64,000 bases of DNA, taken from contig OZ029917.1 of NCBI GenBank assembly GCA_964023275.1, forward strand, positions 28,782,005-28,846,004, read 5' to 3'. Origin of the DNA: Norana najaformis. Its lineage: Eukaryota; Annelida; Clitellata; Crassiclitellata; Hormogastridae. Under the pieces are notes generated by a model. The model made no database searches. It worked only from the letters and a program-made list of their open reading frames with translations, and had not been told where the DNA came from. The stretch's first letter is position 1. The number at the start of each line of letters is the position of its first letter. The position numbers were made by a program, and so were the translations under genes. This document shows, piece after piece, positions 1 to 11,839 of the stretch.

Positions 1-105
1 TGATGGCCGAACTCCCCGCTGAGGTAACCGCAGTCCTAAAGCCGTACATGGGGTTTTCAGACGAACTTATTACCATCGGAGGGCTCGTTTTCAAAGGACA
101 TCGGG

Positions 106-1060
106 TTGTCATCTCCCCCGCGGCGCCATAGGGGACATCCAAAGCGCATTCATGCAAGTCATATCGGCGTTAATGACTGTATCAGAAGAGCTCGCGAAGC
201 TGTGTTCTTCCCTGGCATAACGGCTGCCATAAAAGATCTTATTGCAAAGTGCGACATCCGCGCCCGTTTTGAAACAGAGTCCCAAAACAAACCTCTGATG
301 CCCCACCCAGCGTCACGTAGACCATGGGACAAAATGGGCATCGACATATTTATGCCTCGGGGCCAAAACTTCCTGATTACTGTCGATTTTCTGTCCGGAT
401 ATTTTGAAGTTGAACTACCATGTCGAAGAAAATTAGCGATATCAGCTGCGCGCTACGCCACAGTTCTCCCGCCATGGATTTCCCTCACAAGTGATACCAA
501 ATAACAGCCCGTTCGGTGTTTTGGCATTCCAAGCGTTCCTCGCTGGATGGGAGTTTAAAAGGACGATGTCATCCCCCAGATACCCTCAAAGCAACGGCAA
601 AGCACAATCGGCCGTCAAGACAGCCAAGCGTTTGAAGACAAAACCTAGCGAATTAGGCGGCGACCCCTCACTAGCGCTGATAGATTGGAGAAACACTCAC
701 TTCGAATAGCTGGGTTTGAGCCCATGGCAAATCGTCTTCAGGAGAAGGACCCGTACTTCTCTACCGACAGCTGCAGCACTTCTGTACACCCCACCTCTGC
801 AGCAGCGCAGACGGCTCTAACAGCTGCCAAACACCGCCAAACATTCTACTACGACCGCGGCGCTAAAGAGCGGCCGATACTACCAGTCGGCCAAACAGTC
901 AGAGGACGATTTGAAGAACAGGATTGGCGGAAAGCAGAGGTAGCCCGTATCCTGCCAAACAGGTCGTACGACGCACGATATGAAGACGGCACTTCGAGGC
1001 GTAGGACTTCTCGTCATGTACACTTTTTCTCCGAGCCTCCGATTACCCTAGGGAAAGACA
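106..1060 (+). pseudogene. Ty3/gypsy integrase remnant
   Basis: Decayed integrase of a Ty3/gypsy LTR retrotransposon, spread over three frames (106-504, 491-709 and from 685). In the first part a His-His zinc-binding region is followed by the phrase REAVFFPGITAAI and then a Cys region in which the second Cys of the usual CxxC is replaced. The core-domain start is visible as GIDIF and VDFLSGYFEVE. The second part carries the SSPRYPQSNGKAQSAVK block that normally contains the catalytic Glu; here the position reads Q (NGKAQ). A WRNT and SPWQ stretch follows. Upstream RT and RNase H lie outside the window or are lost. Frameshifts and the lost metal-binding residues make it inactive. The family assignment is firm; whether an envelope gene was ever present cannot be seen. 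Confidence 0.85.
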
Positions 1061-1127
1061 GCGAGGAACAAGAGGCACAGACGAGTGCTAGAGCCACCAC
1101 CATACACAAACCACCAAGGCAAAAACA

Positions 1128-2205
1128 ATCACAACCCACGACAGGAGAAGCCTCGACACTAGGACACAAACTCACAACCCACGACAGGGGAAGCCTCGAT
1201 ACTAAGGCACAAACAATCACAAACCACAACAGAGGAAGTCTCGACACTAAGGCACGAACAATAACAACCCACGACAGGAGAAGCCTCGACACTAATACAC
1301 AAACAATCACAACCTACGACAGAGGAAGCCTCGACACTAATACACAAATAATCACAACCCACGACAGGAGAAGCCTCGACACTAAGACACAAACAATCAC
1401 AACCCACGACAGGAGAAGCCTCGACACTAAGGCACAAACAATCACAACACACGACGGGAGAAGCCTCGACACTAAGACACAATCACAACCCACAACAGGA
1501 GAAGCCTCGACACTAATACACAAACAATGCACAAACAATCACAACCCACGAGAGGAGAAGCCTCGACACTAAGACACAATCACAACCCACAACAGGAGAA
1601 GCCTCGACACTAATACACAAACAATCACAACCCACGACAGGAGAAGCCTCGACACTAAGACACAAACAGTCACAACCCACGACGGGAGAAGCCTCGACAC
1701 TAAGGCATAAACAATCAACCCAAGACAGGAGAAACCTCGACACTAAGACACAAACAATCACATCCCACGACAGGAGAAGCCTCGACACTAAGACGCAAAC
1801 AATCACAACCCATGACAGGAGAAACCTCGGCACTAAGACACAAACAATCACAACCCACGACAGGAGAAGCCTCGACACTAAGGCACAAACAATCACAACC
1901 CACGACAGAGGAAGCCTCGACACTAATGCACAAACAATCACAACCCACGACAGAAGCCTCGGCACTAAGGCACAAATAATAACCCACCACAGAGGAAGCC
2001 TCGACACTAAGACACAAACAGTCACAACCCATGACAGGAGAAGCCTCGATACTAAGGCACAAACAATCACAACCCCCGACAGGGGAAGCCTCGATACTAA
2101 GACACAAACAATCACAACCCACAACAGGAGAAGCCTGGGCACTAAGGCACAAATAATCACAACCCACGACAGGAGAAGCTTCGACACTAAGACAGAAACA
2201 ATCAG
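1128..2205. repeat. 45-bp tandem minisatellite (about 24 units)
   Basis: Tandem array of a unit of about 45 bp containing the core ACGACAGGAGAAGCCTCGAC followed by ACTAAGACACAAACAATCAC. Units differ by substitutions and a few are shortened. Because 45 is a multiple of three, the array stays open in several frames on both strands; a 15-residue protein repeat (THDRRSLDTKTQTIT type) appears on the + strand and hydrophobic shadows appear on the minus strand. It lies between the integrase remnant and the polyprotein end at 2210-2281, so it looks like an expansion inside the retrotransposon. Confidence 0.95.
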
Positions 2206-2206
2206 C

Positions 2207-2281
2207 CCACGAAGCCTCGAACCAGAACAAAGGACGCGTTCTGGACGCATAGTGAAGAAACCTGCCAGATACAGGAACTAA
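2207..2281 (+). pseudogene. C-terminal end of the Ty3/gypsy polyprotein
   Basis: Short reading frame ending at TAA 2279-2281 with the residues RTRSGRIVKKPARYRN. A basic TRSGRxVKxPARF-like end is typical of Ty3/gypsy polyproteins. It directly follows the minisatellite, so the array lies within the former pol gene. The frame differs from the integrase segment, as expected after indels in the array. Confidence 0.6.
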
Positions 2282-2949
2282 ACAAACACTGGAAAATACG
2301 GGCTCGATCTGGAGGGCACGATCTAGACTGTAGAGGCAGACATGTAGATGCATTTAGATATTGGGTTTCGCGTAGATACAGGTAGATATAGTCCTGGCAT
2401 TTAATTAACCTTTCTCTACTCCCTCTCGCCGTCCTCTCCTCTTTCACGGCGGTTTCTTTTCCCGCCTCTGTCTTCTTTCGTTTCTCTTTTCTGGCTCTGT
2501 CCCTGCCCTCCCCCGCCTCTGCCCTTATTTGTCTCCGTTCGCTTGACCTCCCTCCTCCGTCATATTCCTCATGTCACAGGCCATGAAAGTAATTGCCAGA
2601 AATGCTCTCATTTTCGCCAAATAACTCTGAGCCATGAAAGAAATTGCCTGAAATACTCTCATAATTGCCAGACAGCGCCACAGCCGGATCAACTACGCAT
2701 ACACGTAAGTGCATTTGTTATATAGATAATAGTATATTATATGGATAATATTAATATGAGATCGATCAAGCTGTAAACGCTTCGAACTGTCTGAACAGTG
2801 TTAAGCCAGCACTCATTGCGACCAGCAGATTACTAATTCGGTGAGAAAGTGGAAGTAGGAGTGGCGTAGGCTGTCTGCTGCAGAAAGTTCATCGTTTGGA
2901 AACCAAACGGCCTGGCTTGTCTTGCACAGACCTCTTGGCGTAAGGGATG

Positions 2950-3060
2950 CTGGCGCGGGGCGCATTCTGTCGCCAGTGAGTGCGGACTGTGAGCGTAACT
3001 GTATGCTGCCAACGCTTATTCAGCCGTCGTCATTCGTCATTCTCAATGCAACACGGACCA
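2950..3060 (-). repeat. Short dispersed repeat, copy 1
   Basis: On the minus strand this holds GTTGCATTGAGAATGACGAA followed by a GACGACGGCTG-like segment. Near-identical cores are at 4325-4385 (+) and 12855-12930 (+). The shared core is about 30-35 bp with weaker similarity beyond. No coding capacity is recognised. Confidence 0.5.
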
Positions 3061-4324
3061 GAAACTCCAAATACGTTGTGAAGTTTCAAGCTGGATGAGA
3101 TTCTCTTGGGTGACAGAAAATATTACAAGATCGATTTTCTTCTTGAAACACTGAAATTCCGTAATAAATAAATAAATTTAACTGACAGAACTATTCGGTA
3201 CTCTTGGACAGCTCCATCTTACAACACAGCAGAAGAGCTTTCAGTTAAACTGCTCTATGCGACTGTAGCTTATCTTTTATTGACCGAATTGATTTGGTGT
3301 GCCGGGCTTCTTCAGGCCTTTTCAATCCCGATGCTCTTTCAAGTAGCAATTACCGTAACTCGTGTGTACGTTTGTTGGGCTATTTTATCTCACACATGAC
3401 AAGAGATCGGTGCAGATCTTCAGGCGTCTCTAACTTCTTATCTAAAATAGGTTAAAATAGCATAGAAGTAAAATGGAACCCGTGTGATGTCTAACAATAA
3501 AATGAACTCAAATGAGACTTCTCTGAATAGCCTTTTCAACTCCAGAAATAAAGATGAATGGATATGCTTTGACGCTGAAGTCGCCGATTGTGCTTTATTT
3601 ATAACGGCCATACATTCATCGTCTTTGAATGGGGAAATAGGAAAGCTCTGACTTCCGACAGCCTCTGCTGATGTGTAAATTGAGGAAATAGCATTACCAA
3701 GTCCAACTCGCGCTTACAGTCCGAGATAGCGATCGTGATGGATCAGTCGTGTTCCTCCAGAACTCGAAATGCAGCCTCGGCAGATTATGATAAATAACTT
3801 CAGGAAACATTTCTTTGTTATAAAGTTCTTTTACAATAATCCTCTTAAATTATCTCTAATGTATATTCCAAGCTGGTTATTCGCAAACTGTGATGGATGA
3901 GACGAAAGCCTTAAATGTTTCCATCAGTTCTAATTTTCGTAAGTTCTGAATGAAATAAATCTAAATACAAAATGTCTATTCATCATAGAATTTGGAACAC
4001 AATACTTGCAAAACGCGCCTTTTGCCGCGAGAAGCAGGGTTTGATTCCAGGTTTTACAGCCATATAGCGTTGGTATTGATTAATTGTAATTGTAACCTTA
4101 ATCTCAAATTAGCGCCATTTCAAAAGAAACTAAATCAAAGACGATGTCTACTCTAGCTTAGATGATGTTAAAGTTCATCAAGAACAATAAATAAATCAAT
4201 AAAGAAGTAAGATCACACAAGTAGATGTTACAATTGCAGGCTCCCGCACACGTATAGCCCAAACAGCGGATTCTGATCCAGAGTTTAGTTGCAGTTTAGG
4301 AACTCTGAACATGGTGTTCAGACT

Positions 4325-4385
4325 TCTTAGACTGCGTTGCATTGAGAATGAGGAACGACGACCGGCGTTCAAGATCGCAGCAGTC
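4325..4385 (+). repeat. Short dispersed repeat, copy 2
   Basis: Contains TGCGTTGCATTGAGAATGAG followed by GAACGACGACCGG. It matches the minus-strand copy near 3030 and the + copy near 12860. Confidence 0.5.
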
Positions 4386-4439
4386 CTTCGCGGATAGAAG
4401 CAAACGCAGGATCATAATATCTCTCGAAGCAGACGAATG

Positions 4440-4770
4440 TGCAGAACAGGCATTCAATTAATGCTGACATTTGAGTTACAGACATCATGAGAACTAGAAA
4501 CTAGGAAGTTGTCCAGTGAAACCAAGACAGTCTGAGGCACATGAGGTCTTATTCTGTTAATATTTCCTATACGAAAGTGAACAACTTCGAGAGTCGCTTG
4601 AATATGTTCTGAGAAGAACATACTGGAATCGACGCCAATATTACGTTTTGACACGATATAGGTGACGACCGATCCACCCAACTGAATAGAAGTAAGCCAG
4701 TCGAATTTGTGCAACTACTGACTTGAGCTGAAAGGAAGGAATTCGGTTTTGGATGGTTCAAAAAAGCTTA
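4440..4770 (-). pseudogene. LINE reverse transcriptase C-terminal fragment
   Basis: The minus-strand frame 4714-4454 reads KFDWLTSIQLGGSVVTYIVS followed by KRNIGVDSSMFFSEHIQATL. This resembles the thumb region of L2/CR1-like reverse transcriptases (usual pattern: V.PS...RNLGV..D...S...HI). The later segment with RIRPHVPQ continues the fit. It shares sequence with the + strand relic starting near 20650 (GATCCACCCAACTGAA in common), so both come from one family. It is truncated at both ends and not functional. Confidence 0.65.
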
Positions 4771-4779
4771 ATGAAATGT

Positions 4780-5765
4780 CATTCAAGTCTGTTCACTTTA
4801 AAAAACAGATGAGAAAAGTTGGAGAAAAGGAGCAGACGTAGAACATACAAGAATAATCGAGCAAACTTCATGTGAAATCAGCTTGCGAAAATAAACAGGA
4901 TAGGAAAATCAACAGCCACTATGGTCGCAGACATGCGCAGAATCTCGAGTAATTGCCAATTTCCTTAAATGTGTGTGCTTCTTCAACGGTGGACTTCAAC
5001 GGAGAAATGCGCGGGCACGTTTCCTTTTCTAGATTAAGGTTCATGACGTTTAAAGAAGTTGCAACCTAAATCGTAAATATAGCATCAAAGACAATGACAT
5101 TAAAATTCCAATGGGATGAAGGCAAGAACTGCTGATCTACCTGTGTCGAGAAAGATCGAAGTACATGTATCACTATTTCCTTTTGGTTAGTGGTCCGTGT
5201 AAAGCAGTTCGTTTATATTAGGTTGGAACTATTTCTGTATTCAATTTGCTCAAACCGATTTTCAGAACTTGTAACAGAGTCCGGTTCCGCTCGGGTTCCG
5301 ATAATGACAGTTTTGGTTTCGTCGAAAGCAATATACAGCAAACATAAATGAAAACTTACAATTACACTTCAGTTTACATTATGTAAATATACGCTTGCCA
5401 AAAGCCTAAATAATTCTGCATCGTACTTAAACCTCGCAGCCTTGGCATGTAACCTATTGGCTTGATATCCGTCCACAGGCCTATAACCTCAGCCTGTAAT
5501 TGTAATCCATGACCAGAGATATCGTTAACGAAAATTCTGCATAAGAGCCAGAATTAGTTGCAATTCAATTCGCGAGAACTAGAACAAGGCCGAAAAATAC
5601 TTTAGAACAAGCATTCAAAGAGCTTAAGAAGTAATGTATCGCCTTGTCGAACTGAATAAAAACTAGAACTATATTTTAAAAACGGTGATTTTTAAAAGTC
5701 ATTACAGACTTCACGTATTTAATTGCGCGGTTTAAATCTTCTAAGTACTGGCCTGGTTAGCTACA
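4780..5765. other. Region without recognised gene
   Basis: AT-rich sequence with stops in all frames. I see no coding, RNA or clear repeat structure. Confidence 0.4.
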
Positions 5766-5769
5766 TTGG

Positions 5770-7330
5770 TTGACGCGTTCGACAAAGTGCCCTGAGCCTG
5801 AGCGTGAGGATGCCGGTTTGCGCCCCGGTCGTCCCTTGTTTCAGAGATCTAAATCTCCGGCTAGCACGGTGATTGACACCGATCTGTCACACCATCCACT
5901 CGTCAAATGGTCCACAGACCTCCGACTACCACCACCGGTCTATATCGCGGAATCTCGCCGCTCTTGGAAGCATTTTCAAGTCGACGAATTCCGCTCAGCT
6001 CTCCAGATGTCGCCTTTATGCGACATTGTAATTTGTAATTGTAATTGTAAATTGAGATCTATAAAGCTCCTCTTAAAGGATGAACTCAACAGAGGTGCTT
6101 CCGACCCGAAAAAGTAAAATCACTGTTAAACAGTACATACTTCAGGCGCCTGCGGAACACTGAGAAGGGGAGAGAAAGGAGCTCAATTACATGGAGTACA
6201 TAAATCTCTGGACGTCGACCAACTGGCCAGTGTCTACGATAGCGTCATCGTCAGCATTTTGGATTGTTTGGTTCCTCTTCGTGAGGTGACTATTCCGTAA
6301 AAGACCATCTGGTCCATGATTCAATGACGTCTGCTGAGACCAGAAGAAGCGAGCGAGACGCTTAGAGCGCCGCTTCTACAATGCTAAGAACGCGGTGGAC
6401 AGATGCTTGCTACGTGCTGAATGACTTCAGGAGCTTCGACAGTACCGGCGAACTTTAAACAACAGACGCTCTGATTTCTGGCTACAGACGATCAGTACCC
6501 AGCGTTCCGCACCTCGTAAACTGTGACACACTAACTATTGATAAGATGCTTGTCGGGGATACACGCAGACGGATAATCTTATATCAGATGACGAATTCGT
6601 CTTCTTCGGCAATAAAGTGGCTGATTTGAGAAAGTCCACTGCCGATGGTGCAAATCCGACCTACTCGGCCACATCTGACCGCCTGTCTTCATTCTCGCCT
6701 AATTTCATTGGTCACATTCTGGGGCTCATCCAGTACACTTCGAACAGGCATTCAACGGCTGATGATTTACCTTGGTGGTTGCTGAAAGATTGTGCTGATG
6801 TGATTGCTCGATTTATTAACCCACTTGTCAACCGTTCCATCGCAACTGGCAACGTTCCAGCGGCCTTCAAATCGCAACCATTACTCAACTGCTAAAGAAA
6901 CCTGGCCTATACACCATAGATGTGAAAAAACTACCGACTAAACCTAACTATTCTCTCTAAGATCCTGGAAAGCGTGTCGCCCGGCAATTTGTTAACTACT
7001 TCAACATCATCGAGTTGTTCCCTGATAGACAGTCGGCTTACCGTGTTTAGTGTTTACCACTCTACTGAGACGGTCTGCGCAGATGCCTTGTCTGACATTC
7101 TCCCTGTAATCGACTCCGAAAACTTCTCTCTTCTTTCCTTTCTGGGTCTGTCTGCTACATTCGACGCAGTTTTTCACAGCATTCTTCTTCGGCGACTACA
7201 GCTATCTCTTAGCATGTCATCCACCGCGCTAGAGTTGATGGCGTCCTACCGTCGTCTACCGATTTTTAAGAGACAGCAAACGTATTCAGACAATCCAGAA
7301 TGCTCTTGTACGTGCAATTACTGAAGCTCC
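5770..7330 (+). pseudogene. L2/CR1-like LINE relic (interrupted)
   Basis: Decayed non-LTR retrotransposon. 5870-6015 encodes the end of the APE-like endonuclease (LSHHPLVKWSTDLRLPPPVY, then ESRRSWKHFQVDEFRSAL). 6205-6420 continues with the endonuclease-RT linker (DVDQLASVYDSVI, CLVPLRE, then an arginine-rich stretch). 6617-6895 is the segment before the RT core (PWWLLKDCADVIARFINPLV, NRSIATGNVPAAFK). Around 6900-7290 come remains of the RT fingers and palm (YHSTETVCADALSDILPVID, then LGLSATFDAVFH). Many stops and frameshifts are present. A foreign LINE 3' end lies in it at 6016-6195 in the opposite orientation. Confidence 0.85.
6016..6195 (-). mobile_element. LINE 3' end nested in another LINE
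   Basis: Minus-strand 3' terminal piece of an L2-like LINE. The tail is a run of CAATTA units (on +: TGTAATTGTAATTGTAAATT), preceded by a GCTTTATAGATCTC box and the segment CTGTTTAACAGTGATTTTAC. It is nearly identical to the + strand copy at 36783-36945. It separates the endonuclease end (to 6015) from the linker (from about 6200) of the host LINE, so it inserted after that LINE. Confidence 0.8.
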
Positions 7331-7394
7331 CAAACACCACCATATGACCACCATGGTCATTAGAGTGGTAACCCTGAGTGCTTAAATCACTTCA

Positions 7395-8165
7395 GTGTGC
7401 TCCCTTAGCGCATCCGCTACAAAATTTACCTTTATCTTAATTACCTTCATCTTACCTAAGCGCCTCTTCAAACTTATGAATCCTCTTACATTCGCTAACT
7501 ATTTACTGTCCAACAGCCCAGATCTTCTGCTCGCTTTACTTCATACCTTTCTCTACCTCTGCCTACAGTTTTCTCTGCTCTCAGACTCCGCTCTGTACTC
7601 CTTCTCATTTATCCTTTCATCCTATATAATTGCTGCATCATCTCTTTTTCTTTTCATACTCTCTGTTGCTGCTCCAACTTTCTGTAATCTCCATTTGTTT
7701 TCTCCGTCCTTGTCGTTCTATTGCCATTTCTCTCAGTTGCGTATGTTTCATTTCAAGTCTCCTTTACACCTCTTCTACCTGCTCTTGTCACCGGTGTAAC
7801 TCAAGTTGATGCTTCCGCAACTTTTTTGTTGCTTTGAGTTCTACGGCTTCTCTAGCTTAAAGTTCCGCTTCAGCTTGTTGCTTCTGAAATGGTCCATTCG
7901 ACCTCTCTTGCTTTCTCTGCAACTTCTGATTGCGGTCTCTACAACTGCAACTCATCCTGTCTTGTTCTCTCTGCTGCCTTCCCATTTCTCTCAGCCTAAA
8001 CGCAACTCACCCTAACAGCTCCTCTCCCCCTTCTCTCTCTGGTCTTCTGGCAGCCGGATTTGGTCCTTGACAACCTCACTGACTTGAAGTCTATTTTAAT
8101 TTATCTTGTCTTTCATATGGATCATTTCTTTTTCGACTGCTGCAACTCGGCGTTGACTTTCTTCG
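7395..8165 (-). pseudogene. Purine-rich coiled-coil relic
   Basis: The + strand is strongly pyrimidine-rich. The minus strand reads as charged, helix-prone peptide broken by stops, for example LEMKHTQLREMAIERQGRRK and EVAEKAREVEW. Similar relics occur at 40500-41420 (+) and 52240-52740 (-). Function is unknown; such sequence could be the Gag-like or ORF1-like part of a retroelement. The hydrophobic + strand frames here are antisense shadows. Confidence 0.45.
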
Positions 8166-8179
8166 CAGGCGTCTACTTT

Positions 8180-8660
8180 GGTCATGATGACTGGATCTTG
8201 CGTTGACTCCACCGAATTGACGATCATAGACTTTCTTCGTCGCACAAATGCTGCTCACTTGGCCCGATTTCATCATTACTTCTCCGCAAGTTTATCGGCG
8301 ACCCTACTGCCACTCTGTCCGGCTCTGCAATACTACGTTGGAGAAGGAGTTTCCTTCAGCAAACCAGAAACGAACTGTCATTAAGCCCTTTTCAAAGAAG
8401 CTAGACTCGAAAGTAATTGCAAGAATCTTGACTCGGAGACTGTTGCAATATTTAGAGTTCAATTACCTAATTCCAAAATAATAATATCAATAGTAGTTTC
8501 CGAAAGGGCCATTCTACTAAGAAGCTTCTGTTTCGGCTTCTGTCAAATTTCTGTGAAGCCAATGATTCAGGCCGTTTGGTTCTCCGTGGTGTGATATCTG
8601 CGTTTGACACTATCAATCACCACATCTTCCTGACTCAACGCCGAATCACTGTTCGCCATT
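8180..8660 (+). pseudogene. L2/CR1-like RT fragment
   Basis: Reads KPFSKKLDSK, then ARILTRRLLQYLEFNYLIPK, then after a short low-complexity break FPKGHSTKKLLFRLLSNFCE and VISAFDTINHHIF. These are the fingers and first palm motif (SAAFDTVDH type) of an L2/CR1 reverse transcriptase. The catalytic Asp of the first motif is present (FDTI). Both ends are truncated and several stops are present. Confidence 0.75.
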
Positions 8661-8664
8661 TGCT

Positions 8665-9140
8665 TGGCTCCTATCTTATCTGAGGTGCAAACAATGAAAG
8701 ATGACAAATGGCGCTTTCACCTGTGTACTGAAAGATTGTTTGTGAGTCCTGCGCCGCCAAAGGGTCGCCGGCGCACACAAATCTCCTTTCAGTATTTGGT
8801 GGCGAGCGGTGCTATTAATCAGCGGTTTAACTCTTCGGGGGTCTCTAGGCATTTAGCAGCATGCGGGTTCGTGAATGGATCTGTCCGACCGTGCAGAGAC
8901 GTAACGACGATTATTTCTTTCACACGTATATTACAAGTATGTACAACGTATATACAGCAACTTCAGCAAAATCAGTCTTTTGATTCGCATCGGCCTAATA
9001 ATCTAGCGTGGCCTGTTTATTATTGCTTATTATAGATGCAGTATTATTTTATTTCTGCTCTCCAGATCTAACGCCCCCTCGACCGTTACTTAGCGAATGC
9101 ATTCTTCGCTTAGCACCACCCTTGCTTAACTTTCCTCTCT
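8665..9140. other. Region without recognised gene
   Basis: Frames are short and of ordinary composition. I see no domain. A GC-rich stretch around 8740-8780 can form partial hairpins but has no clear identity. Confidence 0.3.
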
Positions 9141-9147
9141 GTCTTTC

Positions 9148-9149
9148 TT

Positions 9150-9196
<47 letters not shown>

Positions 9197-9232
9197 TCTT
9201 TCTCTGTCTCACTCTCTCTCTCGTTTACCTCC
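9148..9232. repeat. CT dinucleotide microsatellite
   Basis: Long run of CT/TCT units interrupted by TTT. Serine/leucine and arginine/glutamate frames through it are artefacts. Confidence 0.95.
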
Positions 9233-9924
9233 ACCTGTCAATCACAGGCGTCCTGTCCGCCTTCGTCATGGCCTTCCCCAATGTTCCGTACAAATTAATT
9301 ACCCAAACATAAGCTAACTTATCCGACATAATACAATCTACATTATGCAAGAACCTAAAATCCTCATTGTTTTCCACATTTTTACTACAACCTGTAAACT
9401 CCGAACATGGCTGTATTGGTGCAAATTCGTTTTTCAATGTATTTGTCGATCTGTTTAACCTGGACTTCCAGTAAAGTATTCTAGAACAAATTTCTTCTAA
9501 CTTTTTGCGAACATTTTGGACAAATATTTCGCTTGAACTATTTTTGGAATACCGAAAACACTATGCTCGTTTCTTGGAGGAGAGTGGCATGACGTGTTCA
9601 GGCTTGTGCATTCGGCCGAATGTCTGAAAGCGACTTGACTGGGGCGGTCACAAAGTTGTACGTGCGATTAGGCAGACTTCATTTGCGTTGAAAATCTGAC
9701 GACCGCGGACCAAGCGAGACAGTCAGTCAGAATGATCACCGTGCACATCAGGTGATAACGATAGACTGACCTGCATATACAGTATATCGGCATATATATA
9801 TATATATATCTCCGATCTGTATGACATAACTCTATGTTCCACAAGTGACGACTTAGTCCCGTTACGGCCAGCTTTCACAAGAAGTTGTACTCTCACTCCT
9901 TGGATTGACGCGGAGTGTAGAACG

Positions 9925-11700
9925 ATGCGCCGAACAATAAAATATAGGAATGGAGTGAAAGAAGATCGAATCGAATGGATCGAGCTTCTTCTGAAAAAGC
10001 AAGAATTTTTCAAGAAACAATACTGGAAGAACCTTATGGCCCATGACTCAAAGGATAGTCGGCGGCTCACACGTGATCTGTCGACCATCTTTGGCGGATC
10101 TCGTGGCTCGCAGGGACCGTCCTTCTCATCATAGGACTGCCTTCGTCACTTAATACTGTAAGTCTCCGATGTTCGACGAGAAAGGGAGGGCTCAGCTCCG
10201 TCAAAGTACACAACTCGGTGCTACTTTGATCAGTTTGACTAGGTGGCTGACGCTGAGTTAAGGTTGTTTCTTCTGTCTTCTCCATTTAGCACATGCACGC
10301 TAGACCCCATTCCTCCTGAAAGAATATATCTGTCTCTGATGCAGCTCTGCAATGCCTCATTCAGGCTCATTGGCTGAGGGATTTCTGTCGGAGAGTCAAA
10401 AGCATCCCATCATCGTATGGCCATCATTCAAAAACCCTGGAATGGATTCGTATGACATCAAAAACTATCGGCCCATCTTTAACTTTACATTCGTTTCTAA
10501 GGCTACTGAGAAAGTTGTTGTGCAGAAAATATTGCGATACTAGAAACGTCCAGCCGAATGCCAAAGCTACAACCAGGCTTCAGGAAAGGCCATTCGGATG
10601 GAACAGTTCTGCTAAGAATCATCCCTGACGTCTGTGATGCCATCCATATCGGACGTGTCACGCTGCATGTTCCCCTGGACGTGAGCGCCGCGTTCGATAC
10701 TGTGAGCCAAGACATTTTGCCCACCAGATTAGAGACTTCTTACAGAGTTAACGGAAAGCCGCTGGAGTGGCTTCGCTTTTTAATGGAAGAACAAACAACA
10801 GCGATGGTCATTGGTTCGGGCAACTCGGCATGTGTACCAATTACATTCGCTGTCCCACAGGACTCGGTCCTTGGGCCGCTATTGTACATTCAGTACACGG
10901 CCCGCCGATCAGACCACTGGGTTCATCAATACGCCGCAGAAATGGATGTCGTCAAATCGGTTGAGGCTGAACCCAACTAAGAGGGGATTTATATGGCTGG
11001 GCACAAGACAGTGACGTGCTAGGATGGACATTGAGACAAATGCGGCGGAATTTTCGGGCTGGAAAATACAACAAACCGTCCGGCACCTTGGATTACTTCT
11101 GGATGAAGTACTATTCATTGAGGAGCATGTTAACTCTCTGCAAGTCCTGTCTTTACCAGATGCATCAGATAAGAATGGTATAGCAGCGACGAAATGTTTG
11201 CCACTGCTGTCACTCTTCTCTGCTCCTTCGCTCTGACGGGCCAGAACTTTTGTAATGCTGTCCGTACCGAAGCTCTGGTTACGACAGCTCATTCAGTTCA
11301 TTCTGAATTGTTCCGCCCAACTCGTCGCGAACCTCTCGAATGCTCGCATGTTTCGAACAATAGGCGAGACACGCTGCACTGGCTCCCGGTCGATAATAGG
11401 ATAACATCCTTGATTCTTCTCATAGTACAAGGCGCACTATTTGGTGCGGTCCGGTCCCATGGTCCATAGTTTAGCTGTGTGTTCGAACCTTGAACCAGCC
11501 GAGTCGGCGATCATTGGGTTCTGTCGCTCATGGCGACCTGCTCGTCCCATATTTCTGTACAATGGTACAAACGTATCATGCTTTCTCGTGTATTGGACCG
11601 TTCTTCTGGAAAAACTTTCCGCTGAAAATACTTATTTTTCTGAGAGAGAAAGCTCCAAAACATTTTCAACTCGCATTAAATCTAGTTAGCCATGTTTTAG
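9925..11700 (+). pseudogene. L2/CR1-like LINE relic
   Basis: Frames in order: RNGVKEDRIEWIELLLKKQE followed by FFKKQYWKNLM (pre-RT linker), IKNYRPIFNFTFVSKATEKV (RT fingers), LQPGFRKGHSDGTVLLRI, LDVSAAFDTVSQDIL (first palm motif, Asp kept), DSVLGPLLYIQYT, then HQYAAEMDVV where an active enzyme has YADD, so the catalytic pair is lost. 11024-11236 continues with the thumb (VRHLGLLLDEVLFIEEHV) and 11340-11400 with a DTLHWLPV C-terminal segment. Frames are broken repeatedly. 3' end not clearly seen. Confidence 0.85.
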
Positions 11701-11839
11701 CGCGTCCGCGAGGTTTCTCAAAAGGCGCTATATGATTAGCGATATACATACATGCACAAATACATACGTACATGCACACATACAATGAGGGTGTCGATGA
11801 TGGGTTCTGACAGTTCGATGTGGGCTGTTGTAGATCAAG

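Larger units (their letters stand above)
2282..4430. other. Region without recognised gene
   Basis: The stretch after the polyprotein end could hold the remains of the 3' LTR (purine-rich GGAGGGC near 2310, pyrimidine-rich 2410-2530), but no matching second LTR is present, so this is unproven. A short dispersed repeat occurs at 2950-3060 and 4325-4385. Otherwise the sequence is AT-rich with many stops. Confidence 0.4.

Noticed and set aside
1128-2205. CRISPR-like array
   Set aside because: The units repeat over their full length with no unique spacers, and the setting is a eukaryotic retrotransposon.
1159-2353. Long minus-strand frames of 107-245 residues rich in Val, Leu and Ser
   Set aside because: They run through the 45-bp minisatellite, whose unit length keeps frames open on both strands; they carry no domain.
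5750-5860. tRNA-like head before the LINE at 5770
   Set aside because: GGTTTGCGCC weakly resembles a B box but no A box at the right distance or SINE body is found.
7395-8015. Hydrophobic + strand frames that look like membrane proteins (also 52253-52744)
   Set aside because: They are the antisense of purine-rich coiled-coil relics; pyrimidine-rich DNA always gives Leu/Phe/Ser-rich frames.
9008-9298. Ser/Leu-rich and Arg/Glu-rich frames
   Set aside because: Translation of a CT dinucleotide run.
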